Assembly: GCA_029565395.1 (NCBI GenBank)
Contig: JAKQOG010000220.1
Span: forward strand, 1 to 60,262
Reading direction: 5' to 3'
Length of the DNA stretch: 60,262 nt
From: Candidatus Hydrogenedentota bacterium
GTDB taxonomy: Bacteria > Hydrogenedentota > Hydrogenedentia > Hydrogenedentales > CAILVY01
Part shown: positions 1 through 10,100 of the stretch, one piece after another
How the letters are laid out: every line of letters starts with the position of its first letter
How positions within the stretch are numbered: position 1 is the stretch's first letter
The notes under the pieces: model-generated
What the model saw: only the letters and a program-made list of their open reading frames with translations
The model's database searches: none
Told to the model about the DNA's origin: nothing
Made by a program: the position numbers and the translations under genes

Positions 1-1693
1 CGTCTTCGGTTCCGGCCTGACAATGATAGCCGCCGGAATTAAAGAATTGGATTACCCGGAGAAGCTCGGAAAGACTGATAAGGTTGTCGCCATTCTGATC
101 AGCCGTGTGGGTATTCACCTCTCCCTCAATAGCGCCTTCTCCTTCCAACTGACCTTCGGCTGCACCTTCCACAACACCCTCTATTTGCCCTTCGGCCAAT
201 CCTTCTTCTTGACCTTCAGAAGGACCTTCACCCTCTAACGCGCCTTCCAAAGCGCCTTCAAGGATCCCTTCGCCTTCTATCGTGCCTTCAACGGTGCCTT
301 CCGGTACTCCTTCGCCTTCTATCGTGCCTTCAACGGTGCCTTCCGGCACTCCTTCGCCTTCCAAAGCCCCTTCGACAATTCCTTCGCCTTCGACTTCTCC
401 TTCGACGCTGCCTTCCAACACTCCTTCGCCCTCTTCGGCACCTTCAATCATACCTTCCACCAAACCTTCCTCAGCACCTTCACCTTCTGCTACACCTTCG
501 ATGGAGCCTTCCTCCGCCCCTTCTTCCGCACCCTCCAAAACACCCTCTTCCACGCCCTCGCCTTCTCCCTCGCCTCCGGCCAGTTCTTCAAGGTTCATCT
601 GTTCATACATGAAGCATGCAAGCAGTTGTTCGACGGTCTCGCCATTGGCCGGCAGTTCGTCGATGGTGCGGTCAATGGGATAAAAGTGGTCTTCATCGGT
701 CATGGTATAAAGCACGTGCGGCACGCTATAGGTCGTAAGCCGCGTTTCCACTGCCTGGGCGTCCGTGTAGCTTACAAGAAGGTCCGATGTGCCATGGAAA
801 GCAATCAGGGGCGGTTCATTTCCCACACCGTCGATGTAGTCTTCTCCATGGAATGCAGGCAGACCTGCATCGCATATCAACGCCCCGGAATTGCTCCAAA
901 TCGCAGCGGCCGGCAACTGTGGCGGACCGTAACAAATAAAATGCGAATCAATCGCCCCGGCGGAATATCCGCCGACCGCGATACGGCTGGTGTCCACCCC
1001 GAGGTCGGAGGCATTGTCCACCATCCATTGGAAGGCTTTTTCCACATCCTGGATCGATGCCTCGAACGCGCGGAAACCAAGCTGGGCCAGCGATGGCGGC
1101 GAACCGAAAAAGTCACCCGTCCCCGGAGGGTCGTCTGTCGTCAGGCGGTATTCGACCGACACGCATACATACCCCCGTTTGGCGAACTCGGCTGCATACG
1201 TCGCCGTATTCGTGCTGGAGTCGCCCGGCTCCGAGGGATCCACAAAGGTGTCATCCTTCCGGGTGCCGGAAGACCACGCTCCGCCATGCACCATTACAAA
1301 CCCCGGTTTCAGTTCCGACCCCACCTCCTCATCCGGCTCATACAGATCCAGATACAATGCTTTCGTCTGTGGGGCGAATGGATTAGAGGCATTAATAGCG
1401 CCCGTCCCGTATTGAACATTTTCCGTTAAAATAACGCCGAACGTTTTGTCCATAAACAGTCCCGTTGCACACGGCCCCGTTTCGCCTTCGCCTTCACCTT
1501 CCCCTTCGCCTTCCCCTTCAATAGCGCTCAAAACAGGAAGGATTCCACATATGGCAGGGGCGAGTTCAACAGCCGCTTCTGCCTGAGCATTTCCCCATGG
1601 GAGACCCAATGCGAAAACCATGACCAGAATAGTCAGCACGCAAACACCTGTATATCCGGTCTCATGTTTCCATGCCATTAGTTTTGTACTCAT
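1..1693 (-). CDS. Secreted alpha/beta hydrolase (esterase/lipase-like) with EG-rich linker and dockerin-like C-terminus, partial
   Basis: The reading frame is open from an ATG at 1693 through the left edge of the window, so the C-terminus is missing (564 codons visible). An AAGGAGAAAGG ribosome site lies just upstream. Residues 1-38 form a signal peptide (hydrophobic core VCVLTILVMVFALGL, cleavage near NAQA). A short EG stretch (about 59-71) precedes an alpha/beta hydrolase domain (about 80-370) with an HGGAW oxyanion loop, the nucleophile elbow GGYSAG (Ser near 244), and plausible Asp (HGTSD) and His (DEDHF) partners. This resembles carboxylesterase/BD-FAE type enzymes. About 150 residues of irregular EG/VEG/IEG repeats follow, then the start of a module with D-N-D Ca-loop spacing and the pattern LSELLRVIQFFNS-G-HC. 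The substrate is unknown. The enzyme is probably exported and may act at the cell surface. The same end module occurs twice in the protein encoded at 1961-4147. Confidence 0.8.
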   Translation of the reverse strand, partial: MSTKLMAWKHETGYTGVCVLTILVMVFALGLPWGNAQAEAAVELAPAICGILPVLSAIEGEGEGEGEGEGETGPCATGLFMDKTFGVILTENVQYGTGAINASNPFAPQTKALYLDLYEPDEEVGSELKPGFVMVHGGAWSSGTRKDDTFVDPSEPGDSSTNTATYAAEFAKRGYVCVSVEYRLTTDDPPGTGDFFGSPPSLAQLGFRAFEASIQDVEKAFQWMVDNASDLGVDTSRIAVGGYSAGAIDSHFICYGPPQLPAAAIWSNSGALICDAGLPAFHGEDYIDGVGNEPPLIAFHGTSDLLVSYTDAQAVETRLTTYSVPHVLYTMTDEDHFYPIDRTIDELPANGETVEQLLACFMYEQMNLEELAGGEGEGEGVEEGVLEGAEEGAEEGSIEGVAEGEGAEEGLVEGMIEGAEEGEGVLEGSVEGEVEGEGIVEGALEGEGVPEGTVEGTIEGEGVPEGTVEGTIEGEGILEGALEGALEGEGPSEGQEEGLAEGQIEGVVEGAAEGQLEGEGAIEGEVNTHTADQNGDNLISLSELLRVIQFFNSGGYHCQAGTED

Positions 1694-1810
1694 TTGTTCA
1701 CCCTTTCTCCTTCATAATCCCGCGTCAATCGCTTGCGAATAACCGCCCTGCCTGCGCCGCGCGGCGTTCCTGCAGCAAACTCATCCTCAAAAAGACTCCA
1801 CCCATGCCTC

Positions 1811-1838
1811 CATATACTGCACTCAACAAGTGTAACAA
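1811..1838 (-). promoter_or_regulatory. Possible sigma-70 promoter for the alpha/beta hydrolase gene
   Basis: Read on the minus strand, TTGTTA (1838-1833) and TATATG (1816-1811) are separated by 16 bases. Each matches four of six consensus bases. The predicted start lies about 110 bases before the hydrolase ATG. The call rests on motif and position only. Confidence 0.3.
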
Positions 1839-1896
1839 GCCCCATTTCCGGTGTCAATGAATCATGAAATCCTAACTTGCGTTGCCCGGTTGACAC

Positions 1897-1918
1897 AAAA
1901 AATGCCCGGTAAGCATTT
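1897..1918 (-). terminator. Possible intrinsic terminator after the FGE-like gene
   Basis: On the minus strand a 6-bp stem AAATGC/GCATTT encloses the loop TTACCGG and runs directly into further T residues. It lies about 43 bases past the stop of the gene at 1961-4147. The stem is short, so termination strength is uncertain. Confidence 0.4.
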
Positions 1919-1960
1919 CACTTCAACAAGGATTGCAGTTCATAACGGTTTCAATAGTAT

Positions 1961-4147
1961 TCAGCGGACAAGGCGGAATCCGTGGCTGTCGGCAACACTC
2001 GCAGGATTGTCGCAGTCGCGGTTGGCTGACCTCATTGAGCTAACAACGCTGCCAAATCCGCCACCACGAATCACCCGGTTAGCACTTACTTCACCTTCAA
2101 ATGCTGAACCATCTGACGGCGCACCAATATAGTTGCTGTGATACCAATCCTGTACCCACTCCCAAACATTGCCTGACATATCATGAAGACCCCAGTCATT
2201 GGGGAGTTTGCCACCTACAGCATGGGTCTGCAATACCTCCCCTTCCGCACTATTAGCTGCATACCAACCATAGTCTCCGCTGGTCGGTTCATCGCCCCAG
2301 TAGTAGGGCGCAGTCGTATCCGCCCGGCAGGCATATTCCCACTCGGCTTCCGTAGGCAAACGAAATCCCATACCCGGGTTCGCCTCATTCAGTTTTTCCA
2401 GGTATCCATCCGGTTCAACAATCTGACTCCATGACACCGTTTCAACAGGCCGATCATCATCCTGGAAATAGGATGGATTCGACCCCATAACCGCAGTCCA
2501 CTGTGCCTGTGTGACTTCATATTTGGACATCCAGAACCCTTGCGAAAAAGTTACCGTATGCTTCGGTGATTCATCTGGATCAACCTTGCTTTCATCCCCC
2601 ATGCTAAAACTTCCCGGTGGACACCACACAAAGGTTATCCCCGCAAAATCAGCCATATCACCGGCTTGAAGTTCGCCTTCACCTTCAATCATGCCTTCGG
2701 GTTGACCCTCCTCCGGCGATCCTTCGGAGGGCATGCCTTCTTCATCCCCTTCACCTTCCCCTTCTATTTGTCCCTCATTCGCGCCTTCATCATCCCCTTC
2801 TACCCCGCCTTCACCTTCTACCACGCCTTCGGGTTGACCCTCCTCCGGCGATCCTTCGGAGGGCACACCTTCTTCATCACCTTCGCCTTCCCCTTCCCCT
2901 TCACATGCGGTACCAGCGCCGGGTGCAAAATTATCTTCCGTGCCTTCCTCACAATGATATCCTCTAGAATTGAAGAACTGAATCACCCGAAGCAATTCCG
3001 AGAGATTAATTTGCCAGTCCTGCGCATTATAATCGCTGTCATGAGGAACACATGAAGTGTCTCCGGGACCCGGCGCAAAACCATCTTCCGTACCCGCTTC
3101 GCAATGGAAGCCATCCGAATTATAGAATTGGATAATCCGCAACAATTCAGATAAGTTGATCAGCCAATCGTTATCCTGATCGGCGTTATGCTGCCCGGTT
3201 ACCGCCGGTTCATACACAAGAAGTTCCGCGCCATCAGACTCCACCGTCGCAACACCATCCGACACCGAACAACTATATACCCCCGCATTCGCTAGACTGA
3301 CGGAAACAATGGTGAATGTCGGCAAACTCGGACCCCCAAGACTTGTCCCATTCTTTTCCCAGTCATACGTCAATGAACCAACTCCGCCGGAGGCAACAAT
3401 TGAAAAAGTATGACTATTACCCACATACACAGAAGCATCCTGCGGCTGTTGGGTAATCACCAGTGGATTCTCACCTTCACCGCCACCTTCCATATCACCT
3501 TCTACTCCTCCCTCTATATCGCCTTCTACTCCACCCTCTATATCGCCTTCTACTCCGCCTTCTATATCACCTTCTACTCCACCCTCTACATTACCTTCTA
3601 CGCCACCCTCTATATCACCTTCTACTCCACCCTCTCCATCACTCACAATAATGGAAAAGTATTCACTGTACTTATAAAGATCTGTATTGGTGACCGAAAT
3701 TAGTTTAATGCGATAATCCATTCCTATAGGCTGTTCAGGAGAAACGGTCCAATCATATGATCCCGTATTTGGCGCCATGTCATCAATGACTGCGCTCAAT
3801 ATATCGCCTTGGTACAATTCAATTCGGAAATATGGATTCGCCTTTTCCGAGTATGTCCACTCGACAGTATAAATATCGCCTGCTCGCCATTGCACGGAAC
3901 TTGTGGGATTTGTTATTTCCAGCACAGGATTTTCGGCTATGGTAACTAATTTACGTGTCCTGTTTCCGACAGCGTCATATACGTATTCGACTGTAGTCCC
4001 ATCTGGATGTTTCACCCACGTCAAGCGATTGAGATCGTCATAACCATACTCAATTCCCCAAGCACCAGGAATTATAATGGACAGAAAAAGCGCGAACAGA
4101 ACAACGCATACAACCGTCCTTGATTCATTTCGAATTATCTTATTCAT
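1961..4147 (-). CDS. Secreted chimeric protein: YD repeats, Ig-like domain, dockerin-like pair, EG linkers, FGE/SUMF1-like domain
   Basis: The product has 728 residues. It starts 12 bases after the RHS gene stop with a good site (AGGAGAGG), so the two are probably co-transcribed. Order of parts: signal peptide (1-32, core VVCVVLFALFLSIIIPGAWG); two YD/RHS-type units (YGYDDLNRL, YVYDAVGNRT); a Kre9/KNH-like beta domain (about 70-165); a GGVEGDIE octapeptide array; an Ig-like domain (about 230-315, ending GVYSCSVSDG); two dockerin-like modules of the form INLSELLR-IQF-NS-G-HC--GTED-FAPG; EG linkers with an internal duplication; and a C-terminal FGE-sulfatase fold (about 505-728, MVxIPGG-like start, RLPTEAEWEYACRA, GNVWEWVQDW, GFRLVR). 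Canonical FGE has a Cys pair after the GGS motif; here that stretch reads RGGGFGSVVSSMRSANRD with no Cys. The domain is therefore more likely a binding or otherwise altered fold than a working formylglycine enzyme. Function unknown. Confidence 0.85.
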   Translation of the reverse strand: MNKIIRNESRTVVCVVLFALFLSIIIPGAWGIEYGYDDLNRLTWVKHPDGTTVEYVYDAVGNRTRKLVTIAENPVLEITNPTSSVQWRAGDIYTVEWTYSEKANPYFRIELYQGDILSAVIDDMAPNTGSYDWTVSPEQPIGMDYRIKLISVTNTDLYKYSEYFSIIVSDGEGGVEGDIEGGVEGNVEGGVEGDIEGGVEGDIEGGVEGDIEGGVEGDMEGGGEGENPLVITQQPQDASVYVGNSHTFSIVASGGVGSLTYDWEKNGTSLGGPSLPTFTIVSVSLANAGVYSCSVSDGVATVESDGAELLVYEPAVTGQHNADQDNDWLINLSELLRIIQFYNSDGFHCEAGTEDGFAPGPGDTSCVPHDSDYNAQDWQINLSELLRVIQFFNSRGYHCEEGTEDNFAPGAGTACEGEGEGEGDEEGVPSEGSPEEGQPEGVVEGEGGVEGDDEGANEGQIEGEGEGDEEGMPSEGSPEEGQPEGMIEGEGELQAGDMADFAGITFVWCPPGSFSMGDESKVDPDESPKHTVTFSQGFWMSKYEVTQAQWTAVMGSNPSYFQDDDRPVETVSWSQIVEPDGYLEKLNEANPGMGFRLPTEAEWEYACRADTTAPYYWGDEPTSGDYGWYAANSAEGEVLQTHAVGGKLPNDWGLHDMSGNVWEWVQDWYHSNYIGAPSDGSAFEGEVSANRVIRGGGFGSVVSSMRSANRDCDNPASVADSHGFRLVR
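2694..2896 (-). repeat. Internal near-identical duplication within an EG linker
   Basis: Two copies of about 71 bases (2694-2764 and 2826-2896) encode the same DEEG-x-PSEGSPEEGQPEG segment of the FGE-like protein. They differ at only a few positions. The segment between them encodes further EG linker. This points to recent slippage or recombination. Confidence 0.8.
3481..3635 (-). repeat. 24-bp tandem repeat encoding GGVEGDIE
   Basis: About six and a half in-frame copies of a 24-base unit encode the octapeptide GGVEGDIE, with NV and DM variants in two units. The array lies between the beta domain and the Ig-like domain of the chimeric protein. The open plus-strand frames across it are mirror images of this low-complexity coding sequence. 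Confidence 0.85.
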
Positions 4148-4159
4148 TGTTCGCCTCTC

Positions 4160-7100
4160 CTATTCCATGTCTTTCAACTGGGGTTTATTGACGAGTCGGT
4201 ACTTCGGTTCATAGCGCTCGAAGATGACGGGGGTGTTTGTGATAGACTCAATCTTTTCTGATGGTCGTATTCGAAGTCGTAAGGACGTTCCGTATTGCGC
4301 TGGGAATATCATACGAACTGAATCTTTCCCACTGAATGTACGGACCTCTCTGGCCGAAGTCAACGCTGTCTGACGAGGAGTGAGGCCTTGGCTAGACCTC
4401 ACTGCAATTTCCCTTAGCTGTTTGGCTTGTTCACTTTTATACTTGTCAATAAGTCTCTTGCTAGGTGATAAGCTCTCGAACTTGGTTGAAAAAGCAGAAC
4501 CAAGACCAATACCAGCGTTTAACCTAATCATGACCAATTCCCCACCCCAGCTTTCGTCCTGATAAAAGTCAAGCGCAACGTTAAATACATCGATACTCGT
4601 CACGAAGAAGTTCTCCCCACCTAAGCTGGGCGGCCTCATCCATGCCTCAGCCCACCAGTTCATCAAGGATACAGATGCTCCTACTCCGAAGGTGCTGCTG
4701 GGATCGTTCGAGGTCTCGGTCATACTAAGATCTCTGAAACTCTCCTTGCTCTCTTCATTTCCCAACTCCATCACAAATGGGCTATCAAATAGGGGGCCGG
4801 GAAAAGCTTGAACCCAAGTCAATCCCAGATATCCACCGAGGAGTTCGGGCAAAACGGAAGCCCTGAAGGCAAACTTTCCCGAAGCGTCAACCAGAAGGAG
4901 TGGATTGCCTATCACGTAACTATATGAGTTTCCGGCCAACGGTTCCTCGGGTACCACTCTCATAGAATCTGGTGAGAGGAATAAGCCCAAAGAGGTATCA
5001 TAAAATCTTGCGCGCATAAAGAGGAGAGTATTAGCTTCCTGCTGTACCCCGAGTTGGCCAACGTATTGGAAGCAGTTAATCTCTGTACCCGATTGCATGG
5101 TGGTCTTACCAAATTCGTCGTACGCGTAGGCGGAGGATATATCCGCGTCTGCGTCGCTAACCGCCACGGTGTTACCCAACTGGTCGTAGTGATAGAAAGA
5201 CATTGTGGCCCCCCGCTGCGTGGATAACAGCCCATTTCCATAAACGTATTTTGCTGTAATGGTACCGGATTCGTCTGTCTCGCACAGCACCCATGTCATA
5301 TCACGCGTCAGGTCTAAAACATAACGTGTCATTGCGGATCCGTACGTGCTTTGAACACGATTCCCATTACCCTCGTAGAGATAAGCATCTGTTCGGTCTG
5401 GCGAAGTCACCTGCGTTAACCTGTCTCGATAGTCAAAGGCAAAGTTTGTAGTACCTTCCGGGCTGGTTTTCGATGTCATCCGACCACGGCTGTCAAATGT
5501 GTAAGTGTTAGTTCCTGCCGTCAAGATCCGGTCCGCCGCATCATATTGGCTTGCTGTGTCCTCTGTGTTCGGCGGTGGCGGCATTACCGGCTGGGCGAGT
5601 ATGTCTATTTTCTTTCGGTTGCCTATGGCATCCAGTGTTAAATCATATTCGGCAATCACTTCCCCGCCAGACTTTGCAATCTTCTTGTGTGTTAACCGGC
5701 TTGCGGAATCATACGCGTAAGTAGTCACGACACCATTTGGCGCAGTTTCCTGAATCAGCCGCCCTGCCGCGTCATATGCGTACGTTGTTGTATTGCTTGC
5801 CCAATCGTTCACCGTAGCCATTCTGTTCAGAACATCGTAACTATAGGCAACTTGCGTGGAGTCGGGATAGGTGATCCCTGTTCGATTCCCGGCCAAGTCA
5901 TACGTGTATCCCAAGATCTTCCCAAACGGGTCCGTTGTCTGTGTGATGCGTCCCACAGCATCATAGCTGAATGCTGTGATTCCCACGCTATCTGTCATTG
6001 AAATTCTGCGGCCTGCTCCATCATAGGTATATTGAACATGAAGCGCATCAGGATAATTCACGTCCGTTAACTGGTCTGCAGCATCATAAGCATACATAGT
6101 GGTTTGGCTGTCCGGCCCCGTATGTGAGATACGGTTACCCATCGCGTCGTACGCATACTGATCGATATCCTCAAGCGGAGTTGTCTCGGAAATCCGCCGG
6201 TTCAGTGCGTCATAGGCATAGGCCCATGCCTTGCCCCTGGCGTTGGTGAACGTGATCATATTGCCGGCGGCATCGTAGCTGTATCGGGTAATCCCTCCGA
6301 GGGCATCCGTTACGGAAGTTAGCCGGTCCCGTGTATCGTAGTCATACCGAGTCATGCGATTCAGTGCGTCAATTACAACAATCTTCCTGCCGCCTGCATC
6401 GTATTGAGTTGCACTGATATTTCCGAGAGGGTCAATGGTCTGAATCTGCCGATTCAGTGCGTCATACACGAACTGAGTAGCGTTGCCCAGGGGGTCCGTC
6501 GCTTTGGTTCGGTTCCCAACCGCGTCGTATTCGTAATGGGTTATCTTGTTCTGTGCGTTTTCCTCTTCGACGAGGCGTCCTGCGGCATCATAGCGGAATT
6601 GGGTTACGTTTCCGAGCGGGTCGGTGTCCGTGGTTTTCTCGCCGAGGGCGTTGTACGAGTGCTGGGTTGTACCGCCGTCCGGCGCTGTCTGGGCGATCAG
6701 GTGACCCAAAGCATCGTAGCTCATGGATGTGATATGACCCTGATGATCAGTTATGCTGGTGTTCCGGTTCAGGCTGTCGAAAACGCTATCCGTTTCGCGC
6801 GCCAGCGGATCAATCACTTTAGTTCGGTTGCCATTCCCATCATACTGGTATTGCCAAGTGTGACTATTCTTATCTATCTCGTTAATTAGCCGCCCCATGG
6901 CATCATAGGCATACTGTGAGAAATGACCGAGAGGATCGGTAGTTTTCGTTTTGCGGCCGGCGGCGTCGTATTCAAAGATGGTCTGCCAACCCAATTCATC
7001 TGTCTCGGATAGCAGCCTATCATTCTCATCGTACGCAGAAGTTATTGCATTGCCGTCGGGGTACACGATTCGTGTCCTGTTCCCATTGGCGTCATATTCA

Positions 7101-10100
7101 TGTTGCGTCATGCGCCCCAAAGCATCGGTCATCGAGAGAAGTTTATCGTTGTTGTTGTAAATGAAAGAAGTGGTCAGATTGAGCGCATTGGTTTCTGCAA
7201 GCTTTCGGCCTGCGGCATCGTATGTGTACGTTGTTGCATGACCGTTTCGATCAACAGAGCGTAGAAGGTTCCCCTCCGGGCTGTATTCGTTGCTGGTACT
7301 ATAACCGAGAGGGTCCGTTTCGGAGAGCAGCAATCCTCTCGAATCGTATGAGCGCATCCACTCGCGGCCTAGGGCATCTGTGGTTTTCATCAGGTTCCCA
7401 TGCTCGTCATATTCGAACTGGGTCGTGGCGCCCGCTTCATCTGTCTTACTCAATGGCTGGTTCTGCGCATTATAGGTTATAATCACCGTATTACCGGCGG
7501 CATCTGTCTTTCTGGTCATGTTTCCATGTTCATCATACTCATACTGCGTCACATTGCCGTTCCGGTCAGTTACTTTCGTCCGGTTATTATTTACATCGTA
7601 CTCGAATTGAGTCCTCAGAGCATCCGGGTCCGTTTGAAGAATCATCCGGCCCAAAGAGTCGTAATCGTAGGTTATCGCATATCCTAGCTGATCAGTCACA
7701 ATTGTGCGATCACCATCGTATGCAAAAAGTGTCTCATAATCGCTGGCATTCTTTTGTCGAGTCACTTTCCCGACGTTTGGCACAACTTCACCGGGCAGTG
7801 GATTTTCATAAGTGTTCTGTACCGTTGCGTGCCCAAGCGGATCTGTCACTTGCGTTATCCATCCATTCACGTCATAGATGAAGGTTGTTGTGTGGCCTTC
7901 GGCATCCGAAACTTGAGAAAGGTTACCCTCAATATCGTAGCCATAAGTGACCTGCCGTGAGAGAGGATCTTGGAGGTTTGCCAAGAGTCCCGATGGATGA
8001 TATGACAATTGGTACACTCGGCCTGAAGGATGAACAATACTTGCCAGCCGTTTAAAATTGTCGTAATTCAGTGTAATAATGTTGCTGTTCTTGTCAATGA
8101 TCGAGACCAGACGGCCTTGCACATCAAATACGTAGACTGCCTGCTCTTTGGTCGTGACGCGATAAGTGTCATCCGCCTCTTTTGTGACGATCTCATAAGT
8201 ACCGGGCAAGACCGGTTCGTATCCATTTCCCCAATCCTCATAAATCACGTCATGACCATCGCCCCAGTGCACTACAACCGCATTTACCCGAGGCTGGCTT
8301 ATTCGCACTCCATACGAATGCCGCCAACCCGGTCCTAATACGTCAAAATACGTGTCTCCCGAATTGTAGGTGCGCGCCAGCTTAAACGGCAACCCAACAT
8401 CCGAGACCTCCAAATCCGTATGCTCGTACACGTACCGGCCTGTATATGTGTTTACCGGCTCACCAGCGTACGCATTGAATGGAATGCTAGTACCATTTGC
8501 ATCCGATGGCGCAAACACCTTGACTGTATAGGAACTGCGCGCGGTTACATAGACGCGCTCCTCGTCATCCACTGTGATCCTTCCGGGCTGCGTAAGCTCT
8601 CCGATTGCCCGCTGTTCCCTTTCAACTAAGAAGCCGGTTAGGTAATTCCAGTCCTTGTCGAATTTATACACCTTATGGTTGCGCGTAGTTCTTGATTCAA
8701 TCATATCAGACGCCAGGACATAAAAGTTACCATACTTATCGACATCCATGTCCATAGGAACTTCCGGAAAGCCTAGGTGGGCTACTTGCTGCACGAATAC
8801 CCCGCCGAGGGTGAACTTCTGTATACGACCGGTAAGATCACTATAGTCGCCAGTATAGACATAAAGATCTGGGCCTTGGACTACACTAACGGGAGCATCC
8901 AACTGCCCGGCACCACTTCCAGCGATACCCCAGGTCGGTGTTGACCACGAATCTGCTATCGCGTTGCACTCGAAGACACATTGATTTATCCGCATCGGAT
9001 AAAGCCAGTTGTCTATGTTCCAGGATTTATATCGTCTCTTTACGGGTGTAAGAGACCCGTACATCCAGCATTCCGGACTCGGAAGCCATTGCCCCTCACA
9101 GATGGCTTCCGGCGGACAAAAGCGATCAACAGTATTGCCCGACAGATTGTATAAACACAACTGATGGTTGATGTGCACATACGCAACGTCTGGCATGCTA
9201 TAGGTAAAAAGAAAACCAACCCGGGGCCCAACCACATTGCCATTGTTTCGGCCCACCGGCGAATATTTAAAGTCCCTAAGTTCCCATCCCGAACCGCAAC
9301 ACCATGATTGTTCCCAATGTTCCTGGATCAATGCGCCATCCGGAGAGAATCGCTGGATGCGCCGCGCTGCGAAATCGGCTACGATCACGGATTTGTCATC
9401 GGGGAGCACTTCAATTGCAGTAGGACCATAGTCTGGGGCAAATTGCCCTGGAGCGGTACCAGGTCCACCCCATTCGTGCTCAAGCCGGTAATAATGGCCT
9501 GTCACCCTGGCTGAGGGAGTTGCCTCAATGGGCACACCCCAAGAATAATCGAGCGAAGAGGTAATCGCATACACTCGGTAGTAATACTTTGTGTCATTGA
9601 TAACGTCTTGGTCAAAAAGAAGGCTTAGACCTGTTCCTTGGGCTATTACTTGGATTGCCGAGGAGATAGCTTCTCCCGCAGCATATGACCTACCATTCTC
9701 AGGGCGCCAGTTCAATATCTGCCCAAGAGAACGAACGATCATGCTCGCACTATACTCCGCAGAGGCAGGATTGTCCCACCTCAGCAAGACCTTGGTATCT
9801 GTCGCTCGTGCTCGAACGTGCGAGCATGGATCAATGGTCGCCACGTCACCAAGTGGTACACCTGACGCGGACTGGCCTGACGAGTAATTGATGTTGAAGT
9901 CGTAGAACCAGATACGGTAATAGTAAGTTCGGCCTGCTTCGAGATTACAATCGTCATTAAGCGGTGCTTGACTATAATTGCTCACAATGAACAAATCTTC
10001 ACCTAGTCTGGTCCCAGGTTCTTCGGGATAGAAGTGGCCGTCCTGAGGCTGCCAGGTAATGGGAGAAGTTGAGCGGACTGTCAGACTCCCGTTGAAGTCA

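Noticed and set aside
282..683. Pro/Ser-rich plus-strand frame over the left-edge gene
   Set aside because: It is the reverse-strand shadow of the EG-repeat linker of the alpha/beta hydrolase. The minus frame has a signal peptide, hydrolase motifs and a ribosome site.
3481..3635. Regular 24-bp repeats considered as a CRISPR array
   Set aside because: Repeats are contiguous without unique spacers, are in frame with the minus-strand gene and encode a peptide repeat.
3410..3703. Plus-strand repeat frame with His/Tyr/Phe-rich units
   Set aside because: Mirror of the GGVEGDIE octapeptide array on the minus strand.
5875..5895. GTTCGATTCC stretch resembling a tRNA T-arm
   Set aside because: It lies inside the RHS coding sequence with no cloverleaf around it.
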